From assembly GCF_016901735.1 (NCBI RefSeq), contig NZ_JACLZC010000011.1:1-59724 (forward strand): 59,724 bases of DNA, read 5' to 3'. The stretch is from Pseudoflavonifractor phocaeensis (GTDB lineage: Bacteria > Bacillota > Clostridia > Oscillospirales > Oscillospiraceae). Under the pieces are notes generated by a model. The model made no database searches. It was not told the DNA's origin and saw only the letters and a list, made by a program, of their open reading frames with translations. The translations under genes were made by a program, and so were the position numbers. Below, one piece after another: positions 46,524-53,579 of this stretch. Numbering within the stretch: position 1 is the first letter of the stretch; the number at the start of each line of letters is the position of its first letter.

Positions 46524-47153
46524 ATGTCCAAGGTACGGGACTTTGTTTACGCGGTATTGGCAGGGGTGAGCATCTCCATCGGAGGGGCGGTCTATCTGTC
46601 CGTGGACAATAAGGCAGTGGGTGCGCTGCTCTTTTCGGTGGGGCTTTTTACGGTCTGCGCCTTTGGCCTGAACCTGTTTACCGGCAAGGTGTGCTACTGG
46701 CCGGGCAAGGGCGCGGCTTACGGCGGCTGGCTGGCGTTGGTGTGGCTGGGCAACCTGGCGGGGGCGGAGGTCACCGGCCTGCTGCTCCGGGCGACCCGGA
46801 CGGGGGCCGCGCTGGCGGAGAAGGCGGCCGGGCTGTGTGAGACCAAATTGGGGGACAGTCTGCCGTCCATTTTTCTTCTGGCGGTTTTCTGCAATATGCT
46901 GATTTACATTGCGGTGGAAAACTACCGCAGTAATCCCCATGAGTTGGGGAAGTATCTGGGCATCGTCTTTGGAGTGGTGGTGTTTATCCTATGTGGGTTT
47001 GAGCACTGCGTGGCCAATATGTTTTACTTTGCCGTAGCCAACGTGTGGAGCGGCAAGACGGCGCTCTATCTGCTGGTGATGACGGCGGGCAACACGGCGG
47101 GCGGATTGGTCTTTCCGCTGTGCGCCAGACTTGGGATAAAAAATAAAAATTAA
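46524..47153 (+). CDS. Formate/nitrite transporter family channel
   Basis: This 209-residue membrane protein has six predicted helices. The pore histidine segment FEHCVANMFYF lies near residue 153, and NLFTGKVCYW near residue 50 matches another family motif. It is shorter than FocA (about 285 residues) because loops and tails are trimmed, but all helices seem present. It could move formate, which fits fhs nearby, or nitrite or hydrosulfide; the substrate cannot be read here. It lies 100 bases after gdhA. Confidence 0.82.
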   Translation: MSKVRDFVYAVLAGVSISIGGAVYLSVDNKAVGALLFSVGLFTVCAFGLNLFTGKVCYWPGKGAAYGGWLALVWLGNLAGAEVTGLLLRATRTGAALAEKAAGLCETKLGDSLPSIFLLAVFCNMLIYIAVENYRSNPHELGKYLGIVFGVVVFILCGFEHCVANMFYFAVANVWSGKTALYLLVMTAGNTAGGLVFPLCARLGIKNKN

Positions 47154-47156
47154 GGG

Positions 47157-47185
47157 TTGACAATTGGGGAAACCCATGGTAATAT
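47157..47185 (+). promoter_or_regulatory. Promoter of tRNA-Leu
   Basis: TTGACA (47157-47162) and TAATAT (47180-47185) have a 17-base spacer, about 40 bases before the tRNA. Confidence 0.75.
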
Positions 47186-47225
47186 ATATTTCGTTCCGAG
47201 CCAAGCGAAAGCGGTCGGACGAAAT

Positions 47226-47313
47226 GCGCGAGTGGTGGAATTGGCAGACTCGCTAGATTCAGGTTCTAGTGTGCATTACGCACGTGCGGGTTCAAGTCCC
47301 GCCTCGCGCACCA
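47226..47313 (+). tRNA. tRNA-Leu (CAG)
   Basis: The acceptor stem GCGCGAG (47226-47232) pairs with CTCGCGC (47303-47309). The anticodon loop TTCAGGT gives anticodon CAG, which reads CUG, the commonest Leu codon in these genes. A long variable arm, GGTTCAAGTCC T-arm and encoded CCA (47311-47313) are present. Total length is 88 bases, a class II tRNA. Confidence 0.96.
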
Positions 47314-47321
47314 GTCAAGGT

Positions 47322-47369
47322 AATCCGAACTTGTTTCCCAAAAGGAGACGAGTTCGGATTCTTTGTTTT
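47322..47369 (+). terminator. Terminator of tRNA-Leu
   Basis: AATCCGAAC (47322-47330) pairs with GTTCGGATT (47352-47360), extended inward by TTGTTTCC/GGAGACGA with wobble pairs, followed by CTTTGTTTT. Confidence 0.85.
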
Positions 47370-47398
47370 ATTCCAAAAACGCGGACAGGGAGGAGCAT

Positions 47399-49105
47399 AT
47401 GCAGACATCGGCACAGTTGAAAGAGCTGCTGGCCCGGATCGACCGAAAAGGGTATCCGGCCTATAAGGACACCAAGGGGAGCTATCGCTTCCCGGAGTAT
47501 GTGCTGTCCATTGACCACGTCCAGGGGGACCCCTTTGCGGCGCCTTCCAAGGTGAGCGTCCGGGTAGAGGGAAAGAGGGCGGGCTTTCCGGCGGCGCTGT
47601 ACCAAAGCCCCTGCCGGCGGACGGCCCTTGCCGACGCGCTGCTCCGGGGCTTTGGGCGGCAGACGGAGCGGTATTCCTTTCAGGCCAAGGGCTCGGGCCG
47701 CAGCGGTCTAATTTCGGTCAGCCGCTGCGGGCAGGAGGTGCTGGAACGGACCGCCTGCCGGATCGACCCGGAGAGCGGCGGGGTGCTGCTCCGGCTGGAG
47801 GTGGGCTTTCCCGCCAACGGGCGGACCATCAACGCGAGGGAGTTGGAGAAGATCCTCTTTGAACTGCTGCCCCGCTGTGTGTCGGCCTCTCTGCTCTACC
47901 GGAACCTGGACGCAAAGTTCTTACAGGCCGTGGCCGCGCTGGCGGAGGACCAGGCGTATATCCGCCAAAAACTGCCGGAGCTGGGGCTGTGCGCCTTTGT
48001 GGCGGACGGCAGCATTTTGCCCCGGTTGTCCGGCGTGTCCGCGCTGCCTATGAAGGACGCGGTGCCCTTCCGGTCGCCCGCCTCTCTGGCGGTGACGCTG
48101 GAGCTGCCGCATCGGGGCAAGATCACCGGTATGGGCGTTCCCAAGGGCGTGACCCTCGTTGTGGGCGGGGGATATCACGGCAAGTCCACGCTGCTCAAGG
48201 CGCTGGAGCTGGGGGTGTACGACCACATCGCCGGGGACGGACGGGAGTACGTGGTCACCGACGGCACGGCGGTTAAGATTCGCGCCGAGGATGGGCGGAG
48301 TATCCGCAAGACGGACATCTCCCTTTTCATCAACGGCCTGCCCAACGGGAAGGACACCCGCCGTTTTGACACCGAGGACGCCAGCGGCAGTACCTCCCAG
48401 GCGGCCAATGTGGTGGAGGCCATAGAGGCGGGGGCGTCCCTGCTCCTGATGGACGAGGACACCAGCGCCACCAATTTCATGGTGCGGGACGCCCTGATGC
48501 AGCAGGTCATCCACCGGGATAGGGAGCCCATCACGCCCTTCTTGGAGCGCATCCGCGGACTGTATGAGGACCAGGGGGTTTCCACCATCCTGGTGGCGGG
48601 CAGCTCTGGGGCCTATTTCCACGTTGCCGATACCATTGTACAAATGGACCGGTATGAGCCGCGGGACATTACGGCCCAGGCCAAAGAGGCGGCCAGCGCT
48701 TTCCCGCTGGAAGTGCCGCCCCGGACAGCGGCCGGCGCGCCGCGCTTTGACCGGCGGCCCCAGGCGTCCCGGGAGTTTCAGGGCGGCGAGCGGGTCAAGC
48801 TCAAGGCTTTGGGCCGGGATGGGGTGTCGGTCAACCGGGAGACGGTGGACCTGCGGTATGTGGAGCAGCTGGCCGACGGAGAGCAGTGCGCGGCGCTGGG
48901 ATATGCGTTGGTTTATGCCCAGCGGCATTGGATGGACGGACGGCGGACGCTCCGGCAGATCGTAGAGGAGCTGGAGGGGCTGATGGCGGAGCAGGGGCTG
49001 GAGGGCCTGTGGGAGGGGAGTTCCAATGGGATGCCGCTGGCCCGGCCGAGAAGGCAGGAGCTGTTTGCCATGTTCAACCGGTACAGAGGGCTGAAGCTGT
49101 CGTAA
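47399..49105 (+). CDS. ABC-class predicted ATPase (COG3044/PF09818-like)
   Basis: This 568-residue protein has a single ATPase core with Walker A VVGGGYHGKSTLLKALE (about residues 254-270) and Walker B GASLLLMDEDTSATNFM (about residue 345). The N-terminal region (YPAYKDTKGSYRFPEYVLSIDHVQGDPFAAPSK) and later LVAGSSGAYFHVAD are typical of this soluble family. The biological role is unknown; it has no membrane partner. AGGGAGGAG precedes ATG 47399, and the hydrolase gene follows after 16 bases, so the two form an operon. Confidence 0.85.
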   Translation: MQTSAQLKELLARIDRKGYPAYKDTKGSYRFPEYVLSIDHVQGDPFAAPSKVSVRVEGKRAGFPAALYQSPCRRTALADALLRGFGRQTERYSFQAKGSGRSGLISVSRCGQEVLERTACRIDPESGGVLLRLEVGFPANGRTINARELEKILFELLPRCVSASLLYRNLDAKFLQAVAALAEDQAYIRQKLPELGLCAFVADGSILPRLSGVSALPMKDAVPFRSPASLAVTLELPHRGKITGMGVPKGVTLVVGGGYHGKSTLLKALELGVYDHIAGDGREYVVTDGTAVKIRAEDGRSIRKTDISLFINGLPNGKDTRRFDTEDASGSTSQAANVVEAIEAGASLLLMDEDTSATNFMVRDALMQQVIHRDREPITPFLERIRGLYEDQGVSTILVAGSSGAYFHVADTIVQMDRYEPRDITAQAKEAASAFPLEVPPRTAAGAPRFDRRPQASREFQGGERVKLKALGRDGVSVNRETVDLRYVEQLADGEQCAALGYALVYAQRHWMDGRRTLRQIVEELEGLMAEQGLEGLWEGSSNGMPLARPRRQELFAMFNRYRGLKLS

Positions 49106-49121
49106 GGAGAGATGGAGAGAT

Positions 49122-49958
49122 ATGGAGCGGAAATGTTATCCAACGCCCAAGGGGACCATCTGTTACTGGGTGAATGAGGAAGCGGGGGAGGGGCCCACCC
49201 TGGTTTTTCTGCCCGGCCTGACCGCGGACCGCCGGCTGTTTGCCCCGCAGCTGGCCTATTTTGCCAAGAAATACCGCTGTTTGGTGTGGGACGCCCCGGG
49301 ACATGGGGCTTCCCGTCCCTTTGCGCTGGATTTCACCCTGATGGACGCGGCAAACTGGCTGTACGCCATTTTGGAGCGGGAGCAGGCGGCGCCCTTTTAT
49401 CTGGTGGGGCAGTCCATGGGGGGCTACGTGGCCCAGTGCCTGATGGAAGCCCACCCCGGTACGGCGGGCGGCTTTATGGCCATCGACTCGGCCCCTCTCC
49501 AACGGCGCTATGTCACAGCGCTGGAGCTCTGGCTGCTGCGCCATTGTGAACCGGTATACCGGCTTTATCCGTGGGCGCGCCTGTGCCGGGACGGGGCGCG
49601 GGGCTGCGCCGTCACGGAAGAGGGACGGCGCAACATGGCGGAGATGATGGCGGAATATACCAAGGAGGAGTATTGCAGGCTGGCGGGGCATGGATTCCGG
49701 ATGCTGGCCCAGGCCATGGCGGCGGATCGGCCCTATCGGATCGATTGTCCGGCTCTACTGCTGTGCGGCATGGAGGACCGGGCGGGATCTGCCCGGCGGT
49801 ATAACCAGGCGTGGGCGAGGGAAACGGGGTTGACGCTGGTGTGGATCGAGGGCGCGGGACACAACGCCACGGTGGACCGTCCGGAGACGGTGAACCGGGC
49901 GCTGGAGGCCTTTGTGGCCTCGGCGGAGGCCGAACGGATGCGGCGCGGCGTTCGTTGA
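49122..49958 (+). CDS. Alpha/beta hydrolase
   Basis: This 278-residue serine hydrolase has LVFLPGLTADRRLFAPQLAYFAKKYRCLVWDAPGHGAS, the nucleophile elbow LVGQSMGGYVAQ (Ser near residue 97), an Asp in LLLCGMEDRAGS and His in IEGAGHNATVDRP. The substrate is unknown. It is the second gene of a pair with the ABC-class ATPase. Confidence 0.83.
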   Translation: MERKCYPTPKGTICYWVNEEAGEGPTLVFLPGLTADRRLFAPQLAYFAKKYRCLVWDAPGHGASRPFALDFTLMDAANWLYAILEREQAAPFYLVGQSMGGYVAQCLMEAHPGTAGGFMAIDSAPLQRRYVTALELWLLRHCEPVYRLYPWARLCRDGARGCAVTEEGRRNMAEMMAEYTKEEYCRLAGHGFRMLAQAMAADRPYRIDCPALLLCGMEDRAGSARRYNQAWARETGLTLVWIEGAGHNATVDRPETVNRALEAFVASAEAERMRRGVR

Positions 49959-50002
49959 GCAGCGGACAAATGTACATATATGCCGGGAATAAGGCAAAAA
50001 GC

Positions 50003-50031
50003 TTGACGGAAACGGGGATACATGGTAAGAT
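50003..50031 (+). promoter_or_regulatory. Promoter of fhs
   Basis: TTGACG (50003-50008) and TAAGAT (50026-50031) are separated by 17 bases. The transcript would begin near 50038 and include a leader of about 150 bases. Confidence 0.65.
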
Positions 50032-50070
50032 GTTCCCGCAAGAAAGGCGCCGGAAGAGGAGAAGGTTCGG

Positions 50071-50130
50071 ATGGTTTTGACGGAATTTTCCGTGCCATAT
50101 GGAATAGAGGAGGACATGCTTACGCTGTAA
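50071..50130 (+). CDS. Candidate leader peptide of fhs
   Basis: A 19-codon [22 protein letters not shown], starts 9 bases after a GAGGAG (50056-50061). Its last codons and TAA lie inside the left arm, loop and right arm of the terminator hairpin 50111-50139. Translation to the stop would keep that hairpin open, so the ORF could couple translation to fhs expression. A second GAGGAGG lies just before the internal ATG. I do not recognise the peptide. Confidence 0.5.
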   Translation: MVLTEFSVPYGIEEDMLTL

Positions 50131-50144
50131 GTATGTCCTTTTTT
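50111..50144 (+). terminator. Leader terminator upstream of fhs
   Basis: AGGACATGCTTAC (50111-50123) pairs with GTAAGTATGTCCT (50127-50139, one G-T pair) around a 3-base loop, followed by six T. It lies between the promoter and the gene, so it must be an attenuator or partial terminator. Confidence 0.85.
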
Positions 50145-50185
50145 CTGCCTCGAACGGCAGGAGAGAAACAAGGAGGCTGTGTCAC

Positions 50186-51850
50186 ATGAAGACAGATATC
50201 GAGATCGCCCAGGCCGCGGAAATGCTGCCCATCACCCAGATTGCCCGGGAGCTGGGGGTGTCGGAGGAGACGCTGGAGCCCTACGGCCGGACCAAGGCCA
50301 AGCTGGACCTGAACGCCCTGCGGGACCTGCCCCGAAAGGCCAAGCTGATCCTGGTCACAGCCATCAATCCTACTCCCGCCGGCGAGGGCAAGACTACCAC
50401 CAGCGTGGGTCTGGCCGACGCGCTGCGCCGGCTGGACAAGAAGGTGGTGCTCTGCCTGCGGGAGCCCTCTCTGGGTCCCGTGTTCGGCGTGAAGGGCGGC
50501 GCTGCCGGCGGCGGCTACGCCCAGGTAGTGCCCATGGAGGAGATCAACCTGCATTTTACCGGCGACTTCCACGCCATCGGCGCGGCGAACAATTTGCTGG
50601 CCGCGATGCTGGATAACCACATCCAGCAGGGCAACGCCCTGGACATCGACGTGCGCAAGATCACCTGGAAGCGCTGTGTGGATATGAACGACCGTCAGCT
50701 GCGCAACATCGTCTGCGGTCTGGGCGGCAAGGTCAACGGCGTGCCCCGGGAGGACGGCTTTGACATCACCGTGGCCAGCGAGATCATGGCGGTGCTCTGT
50801 CTGGCCACCAGCCTCACCGACCTGAAGGCGCGGCTGGGCCGCATGGTGGTGGCCTACACCCGGGACGACCGCCCCGTCACCGCCCACGACCTGAAGGCTG
50901 ACGGCGCCATGGCGGCCCTTCTGAAGGACGCCATCAAGCCCAACCTGGTCCAGACCCTGGAGCACACCCCTGCCATCGTCCACGGCGGTCCCTTTGCCAA
51001 CATTGCCCACGGCTGCAACTCCATCATGGCCACCGAGACCGGCCTGAAGCTGGGGGACTATGTGGTCACCGAGGCGGGCTTCGGCGCCGACCTGGGTGCG
51101 GAAAAGTTTTTGGACATCAAGTGCCGGGCCGCCGGCTTTGCCCCCAGCGCCGTGGTGGTGGTGGCCACCGTCCGGGCCCTCAAGCACCACGGGGGCGTTG
51201 CCAAGGCCCAGCTGAATGAGGAGAACCTGACCGCGCTGGAGACCGGCCTGCCCAACCTGCTCCAGCACGTGGAGAACATCACCCAGGTCTACGGCCTGCC
51301 CTGTGTGGTGGCCATCAACGCCTTCCCCACCGACACCGCCGCCGAGCTCAAGCTGGTGGAGGACAAGTGCCGGGAACTGGGGGTCAACGTGGCGCTCAGC
51401 GAAGTGTGGGCCAAGGGCGGAGAGGGCGGCATTGCCCTGGCCGAAGAGGTGGTGCGGCTGTGCGGCCAGCCCAGCCAGTTCCGCTACTGCTACGAGACCG
51501 ACGCCTCCATCGAGGAAAAGCTCAACGCCATTGCCAAGCGCATCTACCATGCCGACGGGGTGGACCTGACCCCCAACGCCAAAAAGCAGCTCAAGCAGCT
51601 CACCGACCTGGGCTATGATAAGCTGCCCATCTGCATGGCCAAGACCCAGTATTCCTTCTCCGACGACCAGACCCTGCTGGGTGCGCCCAAGGGCTTCCGG
51701 GTGACGGTGCGCAATCTGAAGGTTTCGGCGGGCGCGGGCTTTATTGTGGCCCTCACCGGCGACATTATGACCATGCCCGGCCTGCCCAAGGTCCCCGCGG
51801 CGGAGAAGATCGACATCGACGAAAACGGCGTCATCTCCGGCCTGTTCTGA
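50186..51850 (+). CDS. fhs: Formate-tetrahydrofolate ligase
   Basis: This 554-residue enzyme activates formate with ATP to 10-formyl-THF for purine, fMet-tRNA and C1 metabolism. It has the nucleotide loop [20 protein letters not shown] (about residues 60-79) and the blocks [40 protein letters not shown] and [21 protein letters not shown] precedes the ATG. It is monocistronic behind an attenuated leader. A full Wood-Ljungdahl set is not present in the window. Confidence 0.96.
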   Translation: MKTDIEIAQAAEMLPITQIARELGVSEETLEPYGRTKAKLDLNALRDLPRKAKLILVTAINPTPAGEGKTTTSVGLADALRRLDKKVVLCLREPSLGPVFGVKGGAAGGGYAQVVPMEEINLHFTGDFHAIGAANNLLAAMLDNHIQQGNALDIDVRKITWKRCVDMNDRQLRNIVCGLGGKVNGVPREDGFDITVASEIMAVLCLATSLTDLKARLGRMVVAYTRDDRPVTAHDLKADGAMAALLKDAIKPNLVQTLEHTPAIVHGGPFANIAHGCNSIMATETGLKLGDYVVTEAGFGADLGAEKFLDIKCRAAGFAPSAVVVVATVRALKHHGGVAKAQLNEENLTALETGLPNLLQHVENITQVYGLPCVVAINAFPTDTAAELKLVEDKCRELGVNVALSEVWAKGGEGGIALAEEVVRLCGQPSQFRYCYETDASIEEKLNAIAKRIYHADGVDLTPNAKKQLKQLTDLGYDKLPICMAKTQYSFSDDQTLLGAPKGFRVTVRNLKVSAGAGFIVALTGDIMTMPGLPKVPAAEKIDIDENGVISGLF

Positions 51851-51870
51851 TCCCATCCATTGACCCAAAA

Positions 51871-51915
51871 AAAGGCGGTCAGGAAGCGAAAGGTGCTCCT
51901 GACCGCCTTTTTCTT
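51871..51915. terminator. Bidirectional terminator between fhs and GNAT gene
   Basis: AAAGGCGGTCAGGA (51871-51884) and TCCTGACCGCCTTT (51897-51910) form a 14-bp stem with A and T runs on both sides. Confidence 0.9.
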
Positions 51916-52442
51916 TATTTTTTCTGTTTCCAGGCCAGCTTTTCCAGACACACATAGGTGTCATCTCCGCCGTGCATGGGAGCTTCCCCGGCTTCCCGGT
52001 AGCCCAGCTTTTGATAAAAGGCCCGGGCGGGCTGATTGCCCGCATAGGTGTCCAGCCGCAGGACCCGGCAGCCCATCCCGGCGGCCATGCCCTCGGCAAA
52101 GGCGATCATTTTCCGCCCAAATCCCCGGCGGGCGATGACCGGGTGGACGGCCAGGGTGCGGGGGACCAGCACCTCTTTGGGGGGCGCGGTCACGGCCCAG
52201 GGAATGACGCCGTACTCCGGGGGCTGCTGCTGGTCCAGGATGATGGCGGCGGCCACCTCTCCCCCCTGAATGTCCACATAGAGGGTCCCCGCCTCCATAG
52301 CCTCCTGAGCGATGGCCTGGGTGGGGTAGACGTCCCGCTTCCAGGTGGTGCAGGGGGAATCGGACCCCTCCTCCCGGCGGAAAATGGCGTCATAAACATC
52401 CCAAACACCGTCCAAATCGGCGGGGGCAGCTTTGCGGATCAT
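51915..52442 (-). CDS. GNAT family N-acetyltransferase
   Basis: This 175-residue acetyltransferase begins MIRKAAPADLDGVWDVYDAIF. The acetyl-CoA site is LAVHPVIARRGFGRKMIAFAEGMA (about residue 104) and a late strand is LRLDTYAGNQPARAFYQKLGYREAG. The substrate is unknown. Start at 52442 has AAAGGAG upstream. It has its own promoter at 52468-52496. Confidence 0.88.
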   Translation of the reverse strand: MIRKAAPADLDGVWDVYDAIFRREEGSDSPCTTWKRDVYPTQAIAQEAMEAGTLYVDIQGGEVAAAIILDQQQPPEYGVIPWAVTAPPKEVLVPRTLAVHPVIARRGFGRKMIAFAEGMAAGMGCRVLRLDTYAGNQPARAFYQKLGYREAGEAPMHGGDDTYVCLEKLAWKQKK

Positions 52443-52467
52443 AGGCAACGCTCCTTTCTTTGCTTTG

Positions 52468-52496
52468 AGTATAGCGGCTTTACCGGGGAAAGTCAA
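52468..52496 (-). promoter_or_regulatory. Promoter of the GNAT gene
   Basis: On the minus strand TTGACT (52496-52491) and TATACT (52473-52468) have a 17-base spacer. Confidence 0.7.
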
Positions 52497-52532
52497 AGAG
52501 AAACGCTCTTTACAGCCAAAGAAAAAGGTGGT

Positions 52533-52573
52533 GCTCTAACAAAGCGTTAGGCATAAAAACGAATTGTTAGAGC
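52533..52573 (+). promoter_or_regulatory. Inverted repeat/possible RNA switch before the DMT exporter
   Basis: GCTCTAACAA (52533-52542) is repeated inverted as TTGTTAGAGC (52564-52573). The CTAAC inside can also pair with GTTAG at 52546-52550, so two exclusive hairpins are possible just before the GAGGGGG ribosome site (52574-52580). It may be a repressor operator or a translational switch; no named riboswitch is recognised. Confidence 0.5.
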
Positions 52574-52588
52574 GAGGGGGAATCCGCC

Positions 52589-53506
52589 GTGGAACGCGGC
52601 CGTACCAAAGAGATTTTAGGACTGGGCATTTTATCGTCCATGTTTTTTGCCGTTACCTTCATTCTGAACCGGAGCATGAATTTGTCCGGCGGCTTCTGGG
52701 TGTGGAGCGCGGTGCTGCGCTATGTGTTTTCTCTGCCCATTTTGCTGGCGCTGGTGGGGCTGCGGGGCAAATTAAGGCCGGTGTGGGCGTCCATCCGCCG
52801 GTCACCGGGGGCGTGGCTGCTGTGGAGCACGGTGGGCTTCGGACTTTTCTACGCGCCTCTCACCTGGGCCTCTGATTTTGGGCCGTCGTGGATGACGGTC
52901 TCCCTGTGGCAGTTGACCATTGTGGCGGGTGTCTTTCTCAATCCGCTGTTTGGGAAGCCCGTTCCGCTGAAAAGTCTGGGCGCGGTGGCGGTGATTTTAC
53001 TGGGGGTGGTACTGCTCCAGAGCCAGGAGATCGTCTCCAACGGCGGCGGCGGAAGAGACGCCCTCATCTGTGTGGGGCTCATCGCCATTGCGGCGGTGAC
53101 CTATCCGCTGGGCAACCGGAAGATGATGGCCCTGTGCGGCGGGGAGCTGGACACCACCCAGCGGGTGCTGTGGATGACGGTGTGCAGTGTGCCCTTCTGG
53201 TTGGTTTTAGGGGGGATTGGCGGCGCGGTGCGGGGCCTGCCCAGCCCGGAGCAGGCGGTCCAGGCGCTGATGGTGGCGGTTTTCTCGGCGGTGGTGGCCA
53301 CGCTGCTTTTTTTCCAGGCCACCCATCTGGCCCGGAACGACCCCCGGCAGCTCTCGCTGGCGGAGGGTACCATTGCCGGTGAAATTATTTTCACCCTGCT
53401 GGGCGGGGTGCTGCTCCTCCACGACCCGCTGCCCGGCGGGATACAATGGGTGGGCATTGGGGTGATCCTGCTGGGGATGCTCCTCAACTGCCGGGCAGCC
53501 CGGTAA
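52589..53506 (+). CDS. DMT superfamily multidrug/metabolite exporter
   Basis: This 305-residue membrane protein has ten hydrophobic segments in two EamA-like halves. The N-terminus (GLGILSSMFFAVTFILNRSMNLSGGFWVWSAVLRY) resembles the putative multidrug-resistance efflux group. The start is a GTG at 52589 with GAGGGGG eight bases upstream. It is a single gene divergent from the GNAT gene, with a possible operator or switch in its leader. Confidence 0.85.
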   Translation: MERGRTKEILGLGILSSMFFAVTFILNRSMNLSGGFWVWSAVLRYVFSLPILLALVGLRGKLRPVWASIRRSPGAWLLWSTVGFGLFYAPLTWASDFGPSWMTVSLWQLTIVAGVFLNPLFGKPVPLKSLGAVAVILLGVVLLQSQEIVSNGGGGRDALICVGLIAIAAVTYPLGNRKMMALCGGELDTTQRVLWMTVCSVPFWLVLGGIGGAVRGLPSPEQAVQALMVAVFSAVVATLLFFQATHLARNDPRQLSLAEGTIAGEIIFTLLGGVLLLHDPLPGGIQWVGIGVILLGMLLNCRAAR

Positions 53507-53510
53507 AAGC

Positions 53511-53545
53511 GAACACCCGCCGTCCCATTCGGACGGCGGGTGTTC
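53511..53545 (+). terminator. Terminator of the DMT exporter gene
   Basis: GAACACCCGCCGTCC (53511-53525) and GGACGGCGGGTGTTC (53531-53545) are exact complements; a weak T stretch follows. Confidence 0.75.
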
Positions 53546-53579
53546 TGTATAAAGAGGAAATAGAGAATAGCGTAGGGAG

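Noticed and set aside
50038..50110. ZTP or THF riboswitch upstream of fhs
   Set aside because: Fhs genes often have these, but the conserved ZTP (pfl) or THF blocks are not present; a leader-peptide attenuator explains the region better.
50120..52099. 659-codon minus-strand ORF opposite fhs
   Set aside because: It is antisense of fhs with typical shadow composition and it crosses the fhs/GNAT terminator.
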